64,000 nt of DNA from Bryobacteraceae bacterium (GCA_023384675.1 JAHDVK010000020.1:1-64000), one strand, 5' to 3'; counted from the stretch's first letter, positions 8,694 through 18,107 are shown. Program-made: numbers and translations. The notes: generated from the letters alone by a model not told the origin.

Positions 8694-9784
8694 TGGCCAG
8701 CTACCGTCGCATCCGCGATCTCGACTGGCCCATGATCCTGCTGGCCCTGGTCATCAGCGGACTCGGCGTGCTGCAGATCTACAGCGCCACCCTGGGGACG
8801 GTATCGGCGCCGGCGTGGTGGAAACAGATTGTCTGGCTGGCGGCGGGTCTTGTCGTCATGTGGTTGATGGCGAAGGTGGATTACCACAACCTTTTGGGGC
8901 AGGTTCCGCTCCTGTATGCGCTGGCGGTCGGGCTTTTGGTGGTGACGCCGCTGCTCGGGGCTTTGGTCGGGGGGTCGCGGCGGTGGATCCCGCTGGTGTT
9001 CGGCTTTGGCTTTCAGCCGTCGGAATTCGTCAAACTAGTGATAATATTACTGGTAGCCCGGTATCTGGCGGAGCTGAAGAGCGACCGTCTGGAGGTCCGG
9101 GATTTGATGAAGCTGTCGGCACTGGCAGGCGTACCCCTGCTACTGGTGGCTTCACAGCCGGACTTGGGGACGTCGCTGACGTACCTGCCGGTCCTGGCGA
9201 TGGGGATTTATTTAGGGGGACTGCGCTGGCAGCACACGGCCGCTTTGGCCGTACTGGCGGCGGTTCTGGTTCCCATGGGCTGGTTCACGCTGAAGGATTA
9301 CCAGAAGGCCCGCCTGGAGGTTTTTGTCGATCCGGCGAAGGACCCGCTGGGTAGCGGCTACCAGGTGATTCAGTCCAAGATCGCCGTTGGCGCCGGAGGC
9401 ATCTGGGGTAAGGGGGTCACGAGAGGCTCCCAAACGCAGCTCCGCTTCCTTCCGGTGACGCACACGGATTTTTTGATTTCGGCTTTCGCCGAGGAGCATG
9501 GGTTTTTCGGCGTTGTGGTTTTGTTTGGGTTGTATTTTCTGCTTTTGATGCAGATTGTGCAGAACGCCCAGTCGGCTCCCGACCGGGCAGGGATGATGAT
9601 CTGCATGGGAGTTTGCGCGACGCTGCTGTTCCATCTGCTCGTGAATGCGGGAATGGCGGTGGGGCGGATGCCGGTGACCGGCATTCCGCTGCCCCTGATG
9701 AGCTATGGGGGGTCGAGCATGATTTCAGTGTTCATGATGCTCGGGCTGGTCAATAATGTCCGGCTCCGAAGATTCGTATCGTGA
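8693..9784 (+). CDS. rodA: rod-shape SEDS glycosyltransferase RodA
   Basis: The 363-residue polytopic protein (about ten membrane segments) is a SEDS-family peptidoglycan polymerase. The diagnostic C-terminal GIPLPLMSYGGSSM motif and the SQPDLGTSLTYLPV segment with the catalytic Asp are both present. Its ATG overlaps the last base of the mrdA TAA, so the pair is cotranslated. It completes the mreBCD-mrdA-rodA elongasome operon. Confidence 0.97.
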   Translation: MASYRRIRDLDWPMILLALVISGLGVLQIYSATLGTVSAPAWWKQIVWLAAGLVVMWLMAKVDYHNLLGQVPLLYALAVGLLVVTPLLGALVGGSRRWIPLVFGFGFQPSEFVKLVIILLVARYLAELKSDRLEVRDLMKLSALAGVPLLLVASQPDLGTSLTYLPVLAMGIYLGGLRWQHTAALAVLAAVLVPMGWFTLKDYQKARLEVFVDPAKDPLGSGYQVIQSKIAVGAGGIWGKGVTRGSQTQLRFLPVTHTDFLISAFAEEHGFFGVVVLFGLYFLLLMQIVQNAQSAPDRAGMMICMGVCATLLFHLLVNAGMAVGRMPVTGIPLPLMSYGGSSMISVFMMLGLVNNVRLRRFVS

Positions 9785-10029
9785 AGCGGAATTCGAGTTG
9801 AGCGGCCGGTTGAGCGAATGCTCCGGCAGCGTGGTGGAAATGATATTTGCATTCCGTCCTGAGTGGCGGTTCGAAGTCTCCGGATGTACGGAGCTTCGCA
9901 ACATAAGTTTTCCGGCTGTCCGCGGCGCACTTTGTGGGTGCGCGGCGAGGCGCCCTCCATCCGCCCCGGCAGTACCGCCCGCCCGCACGCTCCACCCGGT
10001 GACCGCTCACCGTAGTGGAGGTTAGTCCA
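9785..10029 (+). promoter_or_regulatory. leader region before rng with GC-rich hairpin
   Basis: This 245-base gap separates rodA from the RNase gene and contains no convincing gene. A perfect hairpin, GCGCAC/GTGCGC around TTTGTGG (9925-9943), and a strong ribosome site GGAGG at 10016-10020 are visible. RNase E family genes are often autoregulated through 5' leaders, so a structured leader would be expected, but I cannot show that here. Confidence 0.3.
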
Positions 10030-12588
10030 ATGCCATCCAAGGAACTGGTGGTTAGCCAGACGCGCCACGAGACCAAGGTTGCCGTCCTCGAGGACGGGCA
10101 ACTGGTCGAGGTGCATTTTCAGCGCGCCAATGAATATTCGCTGGCGGGAAGTGTTCACAAGGGGCGTGTGACGCGCGTACTTCCAGGCATGCAGTCGGCC
10201 TTCGTCGATCTCGGCCTGGAACGCGACACATTTCTCTATGTTTCCGACTTCTTCGACGAGCACGGAGACGAAGTGGAGAAAATCGAGGATCTCCCTGCGC
10301 ATGGAAATGGCGGCGGCCGGGGCCGCGAGCGCGGCCGGGGCCGGGGTCGAGGCCGGGACCGGGACCGTGAGCGAGGCCGCGAGGCGCGCGAGGGCGGCAC
10401 GCCCCCGCCCGAAGCCGCACCCGTACAGGAGGCGCCCGAAGCCTCAGCCGCTCCCACGCAAGCCGCCGGCGACGATGGCGGCGACGGCCACCGGGATCGC
10501 CGCGGACGCCGTTCACGGCGCCGCCGCGGCCAGGACCGCGGATTTCCCGAGGCCAAGTACGCCAGTCCGGCGGACACGCTGAGGGCGGACGAAGACGCCG
10601 TCGCGGAGGATGCCGCTCCGGAACCAGACGAGCAGGGCGAAGAGGCCGGAATTCCCGAAGTCATTCTGCTGCCCGGCGAGTCGCTTGCCAAGTACCGGAA
10701 GGCCGCCCCCCAAGCCGGCGGGGATGCTGATCCGGAGCCCGAAGCCGATGAGGATGTCAGCCTGCAAGATGCCGCCGATGAGGCGGTCGAGCAACTGCTG
10801 GACCGCGTCGATGAACTCGAGCAGGAGGAGATTCTGGCCCGGCCCGACAACGGCTCCGTGGTGATCGAATCCGAGCCTTCCGGCGGCGAGGTGGAGCCGG
10901 ACGAGGAGGATGACGCGGAACTGCCTTCCTTCGAGGATGTCTCCGGCGAAGAAGACGAGGCGGACGACTCCGAAGAGCCGGAAGCCGAGGAGCCGGAAAC
11001 AGTTGAGGCCGCAGCAGAAGGAGAATCCGAGCCCGTATCCTCTCCGGCGGACGGCTCGGCGGATGAGCATACCGGACCGGAGGCCGGCATCGCCCAAGCC
11101 TCAGGAGACGAGGAAGGCGTGGAGCCCGCCCGCGTGCCGCAGAGCCTCACCGCCACTCTGCGCGCCAAGGGCGAGAGGCCTGCGCATCGCGTGTCCCGGC
11201 GCCGCCGGCGCGGCCGCGGCGCCGATGCCGCCCCCGATTCTCACAGTGAAGAGGCAAGCGCCATTCCCGCGGAGGTCGCTCCCGAGGTGACCGAGGCGGT
11301 GCAGGCCGAACCCGCGCGGCCGTCCCGCGGCGAACGGCAGGGGCGCGCGGAACAGCCCGAACGCGACCGCCGCGAACGTCCTCCCTTGCCCTCCATCAGC
11401 GACCTGCTGAAGGAAGGCCAGGAGATCATCGTCCAGATCGCCAAGGAGCCTCTAGGCCAGAAGGGCGCACGCATTACCTCGCACATCGCGCTGCCGGGGC
11501 GGTATGTGGTGTACATGCCCACCGTCGAGCACTTCGGCGTCTCGCGCAAGATCTCCACGGAGGAAGAGCGCCAGCGGCTGAAGCGGATTCTGCAGAAGTA
11601 TCAAGAGGGTGTGCCCGGCGGCTACATCATGCGCACGGCGGGTGAGGGCCGCAGCGAGGAGGATATCGCCTCCGACATGAAGTATCTAGCCAGCCTGTGG
11701 CAGGAGATCAGGACAAAGGCCGACAAGCGCCGCGCCCCAGCCCTGTTGCACCACGATGTTCAGATCGTGGAACGGCTGCTCCGCGACCAGCTCACCGACG
11801 GCTTCAAGGCTGTGTGGGTGGACAGCGAAGACCTATACGAACAGGTGTTGCATTCCATGGAGCGGCTGGCGCCCGCGCTGCTGAACCGGGTGAAGCTCTA
11901 TACGCGTTCGGAGCCGATCTTCGAGGCTTTCGGTATCACGCAGGAGCTGGAGAAGGCCATTCGGCCGAAGGTCTGGCTCAAGTCCGGCGGCTACATCGTG
12001 ATCAATCAGACCGAGGCGCTGGTGGCCATTGACATCAACACCGGCAAGTATGTCGGCAAGTCGAACCGGCTGGAAGACACCATCGTCAAGACCAACCTCG
12101 AGGCGGTGAAGGAGATTGTCCGCCAGATGCGATTGCGCGATCTTGGCGGCATCATTGTCGTCGACTTCATCGACATGGACGAGCGCAAGAACCGCCAGAA
12201 GGTGATGCAGGCGCTCGAGGAGGCGATGAAGACCGACAAAGCGCCTTACAAGATCCTGCAGTTCAACGATTTCGGCCTGGTCGCCATCACCCGTAAGCGC
12301 GTGAAGCAGAGCCTCGAGCGGACTTTGTGTTCGCCGTGTCCTTACTGTGAGGGCGCCGGCTACGTGAAGAGCGTCGAGGCCATCATCGGCGAAGTCCTCA
12401 TCGAGGCCCAGAAATACGCTAAGGTAGTGGACGGCAAGGATTGCCTGCTGCGGGTGAACCCGGAAGTGGCCAAGGTGTTGAAATCGATTCAGAACAAATT
12501 CCTGGAAGAGCTCGAAGAGATTCTCGGGCGGCCCGTACTCGTCACCGCCGACCCCATGCTCCATCAGGAGAAGTTCGACCTCACGTAG
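10030..12588 (+). CDS. rng: ribonuclease E/G with long insert in S1 domain
   Basis: ATG 10030 has GGAGG nine bases upstream, giving 852 residues. The core matches RNase G/E: N-terminal MPSKELVVSQTRHETKVAV, first half of the S1 domain up to about residue 80 (GRVTRVLPGMQSAFVDLGLE), and the second S1 half from about residue 458 (DLLKEGQEIIVQI). The 5' sensor and DNase-I-like catalytic region follow, with metal-binding aspartates in VAIDINTG (about 667) and IIVVDFIDMDE (about 711), and a zinc-link CPYCEGAG near 770. Between the S1 halves lie about 370 residues of RG-rich then highly acidic low-complexity sequence. The C-terminal RNase E degradosome scaffold is absent. It processes rRNA and degrades mRNA. 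Confidence 0.95.
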   Translation: MPSKELVVSQTRHETKVAVLEDGQLVEVHFQRANEYSLAGSVHKGRVTRVLPGMQSAFVDLGLERDTFLYVSDFFDEHGDEVEKIEDLPAHGNGGGRGRERGRGRGRGRDRDRERGREAREGGTPPPEAAPVQEAPEASAAPTQAAGDDGGDGHRDRRGRRSRRRRGQDRGFPEAKYASPADTLRADEDAVAEDAAPEPDEQGEEAGIPEVILLPGESLAKYRKAAPQAGGDADPEPEADEDVSLQDAADEAVEQLLDRVDELEQEEILARPDNGSVVIESEPSGGEVEPDEEDDAELPSFEDVSGEEDEADDSEEPEAEEPETVEAAAEGESEPVSSPADGSADEHTGPEAGIAQASGDEEGVEPARVPQSLTATLRAKGERPAHRVSRRRRRGRGADAAPDSHSEEASAIPAEVAPEVTEAVQAEPARPSRGERQGRAEQPERDRRERPPLPSISDLLKEGQEIIVQIAKEPLGQKGARITSHIALPGRYVVYMPTVEHFGVSRKISTEEERQRLKRILQKYQEGVPGGYIMRTAGEGRSEEDIASDMKYLASLWQEIRTKADKRRAPALLHHDVQIVERLLRDQLTDGFKAVWVDSEDLYEQVLHSMERLAPALLNRVKLYTRSEPIFEAFGITQELEKAIRPKVWLKSGGYIVINQTEALVAIDINTGKYVGKSNRLEDTIVKTNLEAVKEIVRQMRLRDLGGIIVVDFIDMDERKNRQKVMQALEEAMKTDKAPYKILQFNDFGLVAITRKRVKQSLERTLCSPCPYCEGAGYVKSVEAIIGEVLIEAQKYAKVVDGKDCLLRVNPEVAKVLKSIQNKFLEELEEILGRPVLVTADPMLHQEKFDLT

Positions 12589-12592
12589 AGCG

Positions 12593-13456
12593 ATGAGGGC
12601 GTTCCGGGCGCAGATGCGGTTGTTGACGCTGCTGGCAGCTGCGGGAACCGCTGTCAGCGCCCAAGGCGTCCGGATCTACTCCGAATTTGTGCGCGTCGGC
12701 CCCGACGGCGGATTCGTCGCCGCCGACCGTGTGGAAAAACCCCAGGAGATTCTCTCCCCCGTGGCGCTGAAGAACGCCTTCGTTACCTTGCGAGTCGTCG
12801 TCGAAGCGCCTCCGGATACCACCTACTACTTGCACCTTGGTCAGAATCCCGAGGATTACCTGGAGATGAACCTCTACCAGGAGCACTACGAGCAGGTAGG
12901 CGAAGCCTGGGTGTCCGACCGGATTGAAAAGGTCCAGTTGCCCCACGGCGCGCGCTTGTCCGAGGGCCAGACCGTGCAGACGTACCTGCTCGATATCTTC
13001 GTCAAGCCGAACACGCCTATGACGCGCATCCGGGTGGAAGTGCAGTTGAACGTCGGCGACGGCTGGACGATCTATCCGATCGAGATGCGCGTGCGCGACC
13101 GCAGCGGCCCCGGAGGCGGGCGTCCGCTGGGCCCGCTGCCCGCGGTCGGCGCGCGTTCGGACATGGCTCTGATCGCGCCCTTGCGCGAATACCTGTGCGG
13201 GGACAAGCTTTCCACGCGCGGACCGGTGCCGCTGACGACACTGCGCGCGATCCTGGTCCGGAACATGCGGCAGGACTTGGCGGCCGCCCGTGAGCGCGAG
13301 AAGGAAGAGGGGGCGGGCGTGGCTGCGATGTTGATGAAAGCGGGCGGCTGGCCGGACACGGAGACCTTCTGCAAAGCCCGCCGTCCGGCCCCTTTCGGGA
13401 CTGAATGGTGGCTGCGGGCGCGCACCTATCTGTATCAAGGATTGCCGGTGCGTTGA
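12593..13456 (+). CDS. exported hypothetical protein
   Basis: The 287-residue product starts with a signal peptide ([16 protein letters not shown]) and has a mixed alpha/beta body with aromatic-rich strands ([20 protein letters not shown] near residue 80, then [14 protein letters not shown]). It begins four bases after the rng stop, so it is probably in the same transcript. I do not recognise the family. ATG 12593 is used; ATG 12614 would also keep the signal peptide. Confidence 0.65.
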   Translation: MRAFRAQMRLLTLLAAAGTAVSAQGVRIYSEFVRVGPDGGFVAADRVEKPQEILSPVALKNAFVTLRVVVEAPPDTTYYLHLGQNPEDYLEMNLYQEHYEQVGEAWVSDRIEKVQLPHGARLSEGQTVQTYLLDIFVKPNTPMTRIRVEVQLNVGDGWTIYPIEMRVRDRSGPGGGRPLGPLPAVGARSDMALIAPLREYLCGDKLSTRGPVPLTTLRAILVRNMRQDLAAAREREKEEGAGVAAMLMKAGGWPDTETFCKARRPAPFGTEWWLRARTYLYQGLPVR

Positions 13457-13495
13457 CCCGGAGGCAGTGTTAAACTGAAGGTTTGCGCGGTTCCC

Positions 13496-13585
13496 GGAGA
13501 GGTGGCCGAGTGGTTGAAGGCGCACGCTTGGAAAGCGTGTATACGGGAAACTGTATCGAGGGTTCGAATCCCTCCCTCTCCGCCA
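13496..13585 (+). tRNA. tRNA-Ser(GGA)
   Basis: A complete class II tRNA folds here: acceptor stem GGAGAGG (13496-13502) pairs with CCTCTCC (13575-13581), discriminator G, and an encoded CCA (13583-13585). The anticodon loop TTGGAAA sits between CACGC and GCGTG and gives anticodon GGA. The long variable arm (TATACGGGAAACTGTATC region) and the T arm GAGGG-TTCGAAT-CCCTC are those of serine tRNAs. Confidence 0.97.
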
Positions 13586-13732
13586 GATCCCTGACTCCGG
13601 GGCTCCCAAGCTGGACGATCCTGCCTGGGCTGTGCGCAAGTCAAGGCGAACCGCCGTTGAAGGGCGGCAAGTCCGACCACCCACGCGGACACGCTTAGAA
13701 TCGGCTCTTGCGGCGATTGCTGCCGGGCTGGA

Positions 13733-14908
13733 TCACAAAGCAAGCCGCGCAAGCAATTGGTCCATAAGGCCTTCCAGAGACTCCCGCGACGACAGGCTGC
13801 CCTGTGCCACACGCGCATTGCCGCCACCGCGACCGCCAAATTCGCCGAGCAGCGCTTTCAGCATCGTGCCCGCATCGAGGCCCGCGTCTTCGCTCGCGGC
13901 CAGCATCACCGAAGGCGGTTCCGCGGTTACGGCCACAAGCGCCGCCCGTGCGCCTTCCGTGAACGCCATCGCCAGGGCGCGGACCTCGTCGTCGAACGAA
14001 CCCGATGCCCGCCTCTCGACGTGAACCCGGCGGCCCGCGGCGTTTTGCTCCGCTGCCGCGTACAACGCCCGCCCACGGTACCCGGCAAGTTCCGCCGCCA
14101 GCCGGCGCGCCCTCTTGCCTGCCTCGCGGGCCTCGGCTTGTAGCGCTGCGACCAGCGCAGGCACCTCGTCCGCGGGCGATGAGAACTGCCGTGCCGCGCG
14201 GGCGAGCGCGTCCGTGTCCGCCTGCATCCGCTCCATTGCGCGGCGCCCGCAAAGAAATTCGACCCGCACATTTCCGCGGATCTTATCGAGCCTGCGCACA
14301 ACAATCGGGCCGATCTCCCCCGTGGCACGAACGTGCGTTCCGCCGCAAGCGCTGCGGTCCAGATCCGCAATGATCACAATCCGCAGCGTACCTTCGCGTT
14401 CGGAGGCTTTACGGAGGCCGTCCGCTTCGCGCGCGTGAACGAACTCCACATTGACAGGGCGGTTCTCCCACACAATTTCGTTGGCCCGCGTCCCGGCGGC
14501 GCGCTGCTGCTCTGGGCTCAGCGAGGGCGTGGCCAGGTCGAGCGTCGAGATCTCCTCGCCGAAGTGCACGCTCACCGTGGTGAAGCCGAACAGCGACTCG
14601 AACAAGGCCGACAGCAGATGCTGGCCAGTATGTTGCTGCATGAATCCGAAGCGTCGCGGCCAGTCGATCACGCCGTGCACCGCGCCCGCGGGCGGCGGGG
14701 CCTCGAGATGATGAGCGATGCGCCCGTCGTCGTCCTCGGTCACCTCACGAACCGCGGCGCCGCCGAGCGTGCCCACGTCGTGCAACTGTCCGCCGGAGGT
14801 TGGGTAGAAGACGGTGCGGTCGAGATACACGGCATTGCCGCGCACGTCAACGACGGTGGCATCGAATTGCGTGAGATAACTGTCGGTGTAATACAGGCGT
14901 TCGGTCAT
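13733..14908 (-). CDS. alaX: alanyl-tRNA editing protein (AlaX-type, with DHHA1 domain)
   Basis: The 391-residue protein resembles the C-terminal half of alanyl-tRNA synthetase without the aminoacylation domain. It has an N-terminal barrel ([12 protein letters not shown]), the editing-site zinc motifs [10 protein letters not shown] (HxxxH, about residue 92) and SACGGTH (CxxxH, about residue 187), and a C-terminal DHHA1 domain ending in [15 protein letters not shown]. It would hydrolyse Ser- or Gly-mischarged tRNA-Ala in trans. Its position next to tRNA-Ser(GGA) is probably coincidental. Family is clear. Confidence 0.9.
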   Translation of the reverse strand: MTERLYYTDSYLTQFDATVVDVRGNAVYLDRTVFYPTSGGQLHDVGTLGGAAVREVTEDDDGRIAHHLEAPPPAGAVHGVIDWPRRFGFMQQHTGQHLLSALFESLFGFTTVSVHFGEEISTLDLATPSLSPEQQRAAGTRANEIVWENRPVNVEFVHAREADGLRKASEREGTLRIVIIADLDRSACGGTHVRATGEIGPIVVRRLDKIRGNVRVEFLCGRRAMERMQADTDALARAARQFSSPADEVPALVAALQAEAREAGKRARRLAAELAGYRGRALYAAAEQNAAGRRVHVERRASGSFDDEVRALAMAFTEGARAALVAVTAEPPSVMLAASEDAGLDAGTMLKALLGEFGGRGGGNARVAQGSLSSRESLEGLMDQLLARLAL

Positions 14909-14918
14909 GCGGCGGAGG

Positions 14919-15275
14919 TCACACCCACTCGAGCGCGCCCTTCTTGTATGCCCAGACGTAACCCACGATCAGGATCGCCAAAAACACGGCCACTTCGGCC
15001 ACGCCAAACCACCCGAGCACCTGATAGCGCACCGCCCAAGGGAACAGAAAGATCGTCTCTACGTCGAAGATCACGAACAGAATCGCGATGATGTAGAAAC
15101 GCACCGTGTACCGCCCGCGGGCGTTCGACGCCGCCTCGATGCCGCATTCATAGGCCTCCACTTTGGCCTGATTCGGCAGCGCCGGACGGACAAACCGGGC
15201 AGCCCATAGCAGCACGAGCGGGAAAGCAATCGCAAGGGGCAGGAAGATGAAGATGGGCAGGTAGCCGTCCGGCAT
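14919..15275 (-). CDS. nuoA: NADH-quinone oxidoreductase subunit A
   Basis: The 118-residue protein has three membrane segments and the NuoA signature KVEAYECGIEAA with the functional loop cysteine, then RYTVRFYIIAILFVIFDVE, the most conserved segment of the family. NuoA is a membrane-arm subunit at the quinone-site interface of complex I. The next gene downstream on this strand is alaX, ten bases away, not nuoB. The subunit is therefore encoded apart from the remaining nuo genes, at least as far as this window shows. Confidence 0.95.
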   Translation of the reverse strand: MPDGYLPIFIFLPLAIAFPLVLLWAARFVRPALPNQAKVEAYECGIEAASNARGRYTVRFYIIAILFVIFDVETIFLFPWAVRYQVLGWFGVAEVAVFLAILIVGYVWAYKKGALEWV

Positions 15276-15339
15276 GCCCCATACTATATCGCATTGTGGA
15301 CGCGCGTGTCCTGAACCGGTGGCGGCGGTGCGGCTCCTC

Positions 15340-15345
15340 TATAAT
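15340..15345 (+). promoter_or_regulatory. candidate -10 box for the ABC permease
   Basis: A perfect TATAAT occurs seven bases before the proposed TTG start. No good -35 box is seen 17 bases upstream. If used, the transcript would be nearly leaderless; the match could also be chance. Confidence 0.3.
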
Positions 15346-15351
15346 CGAGGT

Positions 15352-16185
15352 TTGACTCCCTCGATTGCCGCCAGAACCGTCTGGAGCCTGCCCGGCGCGA
15401 AATTCGTGCGCGTGCTGCACGAGCGCCGCTCGCTCATCCATGAACTGGTGCGGCGCGACTTCGAGATGCGCTTCGTCGGCTCGGCGGCGGGCTGGATGTG
15501 GACGATGATCCACCCGCTGGTGCTGCTGGTGAGCTGGGTCTTCGTGTTCCAGTACTGTCTGAAGGTGCCGCCGCCGCCGGGCGCGGGCGACAGCTACACG
15601 CTCTATTTGTTCTGCGGCTATCTGCCCTGGATGCTGTTTCAGGACACGGTGCAGCGCTCCTCGGTGTCGCTGCTCGAACAGTCGGGCCTGATTACGAAGA
15701 CCGTGTTTCCGTCCGAGATTCTGCCCGTCACCATCTTTTTGTCGTCGCTCACCAGCCACACCATCGCGGTGGCTCTTTCGGCGGTGGTCATCTTTCTGCT
15801 GAAAGGCCATTTCAGCGTGCTGCTTTTGCTGCTGCCCATCTACACCGCGCTGCTGGGGGTGTTTGCGATCGGCGTCGCGTGGATTTTTTCAAGTTTGCAG
15901 GTGTACTTGCGCGATACGGCGCAATTCGTGGTGGTGATCCTGACCGGCTGGTTCTGGCTGACGCCGATCTTCATTGACGAGAGCCATTTTCCGGAGGGCG
16001 CGCGTTTTCTGGTGCATTGGAATCCGGTGGCGTACGTGGTGAAGGGCTATCGCCAGCGCCTGTTGATGTACGAGATGCCGAATTGGGGCGAAGTGGCCGT
16101 ACTGGCCGGCGCGGCGTTCGCCGTCTTCTTCCTGGGCGGCATGGTTTTCCGCCACCTGAAGCGCGGTTTTGCCGACGTTTTATAG
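15352..16185 (+). CDS. ABC-2 type polysaccharide export permease
   Basis: The 277-residue membrane protein has an N-terminal LIHELVRRDFEMRFVGSAAGWMW segment (shown in two parts: the basic helix then the first membrane span) and six hydrophobic spans. It ends with the NPVAYVVKGYR motif found in Wzm/TagG/KpsM-type permeases. Start is taken as TTG 15352. A perfect TATAAT at 15340-15345 lies just upstream, which would leave almost no leader. ATG 15274 is in frame but overlaps nuoA. No ATPase partner gene is adjacent. Confidence 0.85.
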   Translation: MTPSIAARTVWSLPGAKFVRVLHERRSLIHELVRRDFEMRFVGSAAGWMWTMIHPLVLLVSWVFVFQYCLKVPPPPGAGDSYTLYLFCGYLPWMLFQDTVQRSSVSLLEQSGLITKTVFPSEILPVTIFLSSLTSHTIAVALSAVVIFLLKGHFSVLLLLLPIYTALLGVFAIGVAWIFSSLQVYLRDTAQFVVVILTGWFWLTPIFIDESHFPEGARFLVHWNPVAYVVKGYRQRLLMYEMPNWGEVAVLAGAAFAVFFLGGMVFRHLKRGFADVL

Positions 16186-16203
16186 CGATTTCCGAGGAGT
16201 TTT

Positions 16204-17358
16204 ATGAACTGGACCCGCCGTTCGATGCTCGTCCTGCCCGCCGCCGCGCTGGCTCAGCGCCCCGCAGCGCCGCCTGCCCGTCCGAGTATCGTGCTGATTC
16301 TCGCGCGGGATCTGCCCGCCTGGGCGCTCGGTTGTTACGGCAACAAGGAGATTCGCACCCCGAACCTCGACGAACTCGCCCGCGCGGGCACGCGCTTCAA
16401 TAACTGCCTTGCCTACGCGCCCGTGCCCGAGCCGGGCCGCACCGCGCTGTTGACAGGCTCACCCCAAGGCGGCCGCTCCCTGAGCGACCGGCTCGGCGCG
16501 GCCGGCTACCGCTGTGGCAGCTTCGAAGAAACCGCGGCCGCCGTGGCCTTCGCCGGCCAGCAGAAGCCCGGTCAGCCGTTCTTTCTCACCCTGCAGCTTC
16601 CCGGCGCCGGCGGCCCGCATGACAGTCACATGAGCGTGTACGCAAATATGAGTTTCGAGCATCAGGGCATCATGCAGGGCGCCCCGAACGCGGCCCACGG
16701 CAAGGAAAGGCTCGAAGACGTGAACGCCAGCTTTCGCCAGGCCGCGGCCGCCATCAGCGCCCTGGATGCGCAACTGCCCCCGCTGCGGCGCACGCTGATG
16801 GAACGGGGATTCTTTGACAACACGTTGCTGATCTTCACGTCCACCAACGGGATGCTGCTGGGCCGCCACGGATTATGGAGCGACGCGCGCGCCTCCGAAC
16901 CGCCAAACCTGTTCGAGGAGGTGGTCCAGACGCCAATGATCTGGAGTTGGCCCGGGCGCGTGCCCGTGCAGGCGGCGCGGCCCGAACTCGTGAGTTCGCT
17001 CGACTTTGTGCCCACCCTCTGCGATGCGGCGGGAATCGAGGGGCCAGAAGGGCGCAGTTACCTGGCGCTCGCCACCAGCCGCGCGCTCCCGAAGGGGGAA
17101 AGCTGGCGCGATCTTGCCTTCGCCAATCATGGCGATGTCTGGATGGCCCGGGACAACCGTTTTAAGCTGATTTTACGCGAAAATGCGCCGTCCGTAAGCG
17201 AGCTTTACGACCTCCGGCAAGACCCGCGGGAATTCAAGAACGGTTTCGATGACCCGCGATATCTCACTGTGAAGGAGAGGCTCAGCCGGGAATTGGACGC
17301 ATGGCGGGAAAAACCTGCATCGCGAATAGGCGCACTCCGGCATCGCATGATGGGGTGA
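16204..17358 (+). CDS. sulfatase-fold protein lacking catalytic residues
   Basis: The 384-residue protein begins with a twin-arginine-like signal (NWTRRSMLVLPAAALAQ) and follows the sulfatase/alkaline-phosphatase layout. It has SIVLILARDLP (metal site, residues 28-38), YGNKEIRTPNLDELARAGTRF, the LLTG motif, and FTSTNGMLLGRHGLW near residue 213. Three key positions are altered. The first Asp of the usual DD is Arg35. The formylglycine cysteine of CxPxR is Pro75 (PEPGR). The Asp before NG is Thr. It should therefore be unable to act as a sulfatase. A binding or structural role, or decay, are the options. GAGG 13 to 10 bases before ATG 16204 is a fair ribosome site. Confidence 0.8.
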   Translation: MNWTRRSMLVLPAAALAQRPAAPPARPSIVLILARDLPAWALGCYGNKEIRTPNLDELARAGTRFNNCLAYAPVPEPGRTALLTGSPQGGRSLSDRLGAAGYRCGSFEETAAAVAFAGQQKPGQPFFLTLQLPGAGGPHDSHMSVYANMSFEHQGIMQGAPNAAHGKERLEDVNASFRQAAAAISALDAQLPPLRRTLMERGFFDNTLLIFTSTNGMLLGRHGLWSDARASEPPNLFEEVVQTPMIWSWPGRVPVQAARPELVSSLDFVPTLCDAAGIEGPEGRSYLALATSRALPKGESWRDLAFANHGDVWMARDNRFKLILRENAPSVSELYDLRQDPREFKNGFDDPRYLTVKERLSRELDAWREKPASRIGALRHRMMG

Positions 17359-18107
17359 TGTGCGTTCCTTCTACCTTACAGCCGGTGCTGGGTGGCGGTA
17401 AGCCCCGCGCATCAGCAAGGGGCAAAATCAATAGCCAACGGAGGGCGGGAGAGGCTTCCAGTGTCCTTTTCAACTCCCACCCTATAAAAACCCGGGGGCC
17501 GCAATGTATGCCGGGCGCCCGCCGCCACGTGCTTCCGGAGAAGCTGGAAGGGCGACTATTATGGTCACGCAGAACATCAATACGCGTCATCGGGTCCGAC
17601 TCGGGGCCAAGGCCAGATAGCCACTGTGAATCGGCGCCGTTCTGTCACATCGCTGGCTCGACGGCTACGCTTGGGCGAATTTGGTTCGTCAGCGTTTGAG
17701 AGGTCTTTGCCGGCCGGCTGGGAACCTGCTCCGGTTCCACATTAGCATTGCGATGGAATTGTCAATGGGGTGGTGGAGGGCGGAAATCGGCGTAATTCGT
17801 TGAAATGGGGCGGGATAAAAATATTTGCTATTGGCGAACAGGGCAGTTTGGCCGGAGGCGCTTTTCGTAGAGGGCTTCGGATTTTCGTGGGTTTCAGCGC
17901 GCCTGACTCTTGTGGATGACCAATCTTGGCGGGGCTGAAGCCCCGCGCGGGCTGAAGGCGAGCCCTACCTTTGCGGGGTCTTGTGCAGGTTTCATCAGCG
18001 CTGTGCGCCGAGGCCCGGCTGAGGTGGCGTCCCGCGGTGTTCGTGGTCTTGTCCGGGTTGTCGCCGCGCTTCGCGCGGGGGGGCTTTGGTGGTGGTATAT
18101 TCGGCCC
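17359..18107. other. gene-free stretch with paired GC-rich hairpins
   Basis: No convincing gene is found in these 749 bases. The left part (17359-17700) gives only open frames without family features. The middle is lower in GC. At 17929-17946 a perfect GCGGGGC-TGAA-GCCCCGC hairpin is followed at once by GGGCT/AGCCC (17949-17965), a pair resembling REP-like dispersed elements. Confidence 0.5.
17929..17965. repeat. REP-like double hairpin
   Basis: GCGGGGC (17929-17935) and GCCCCGC (17940-17946) form a 7-bp stem with TGAA loop. GGGCT (17949-17953) and AGCCC (17961-17965) form a second stem. Two adjacent palindromes with similar cores are typical of REP/BIME-type intergenic elements. Only one copy is in the window, so dispersal is untested. 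Confidence 0.35.

Noticed and set aside
10236-11168. Ser-rich 310-codon minus-strand frame opposite the RNase insert
   Set aside because: It is the complement of the acidic low-complexity insert (GAx codons read as Ser codons) and has no gene-like features.
13453-13481. Possible sigma-70 promoter (TTGACC) before tRNA-Ser
   Set aside because: No acceptable -10 box occurs at 16-18 bases spacing.
17282-17590. Minus-strand frame of about 100 codons after the sulfatase-like gene
   Set aside because: It overlaps the sulfatase end, has no ribosome site and no recognisable features.
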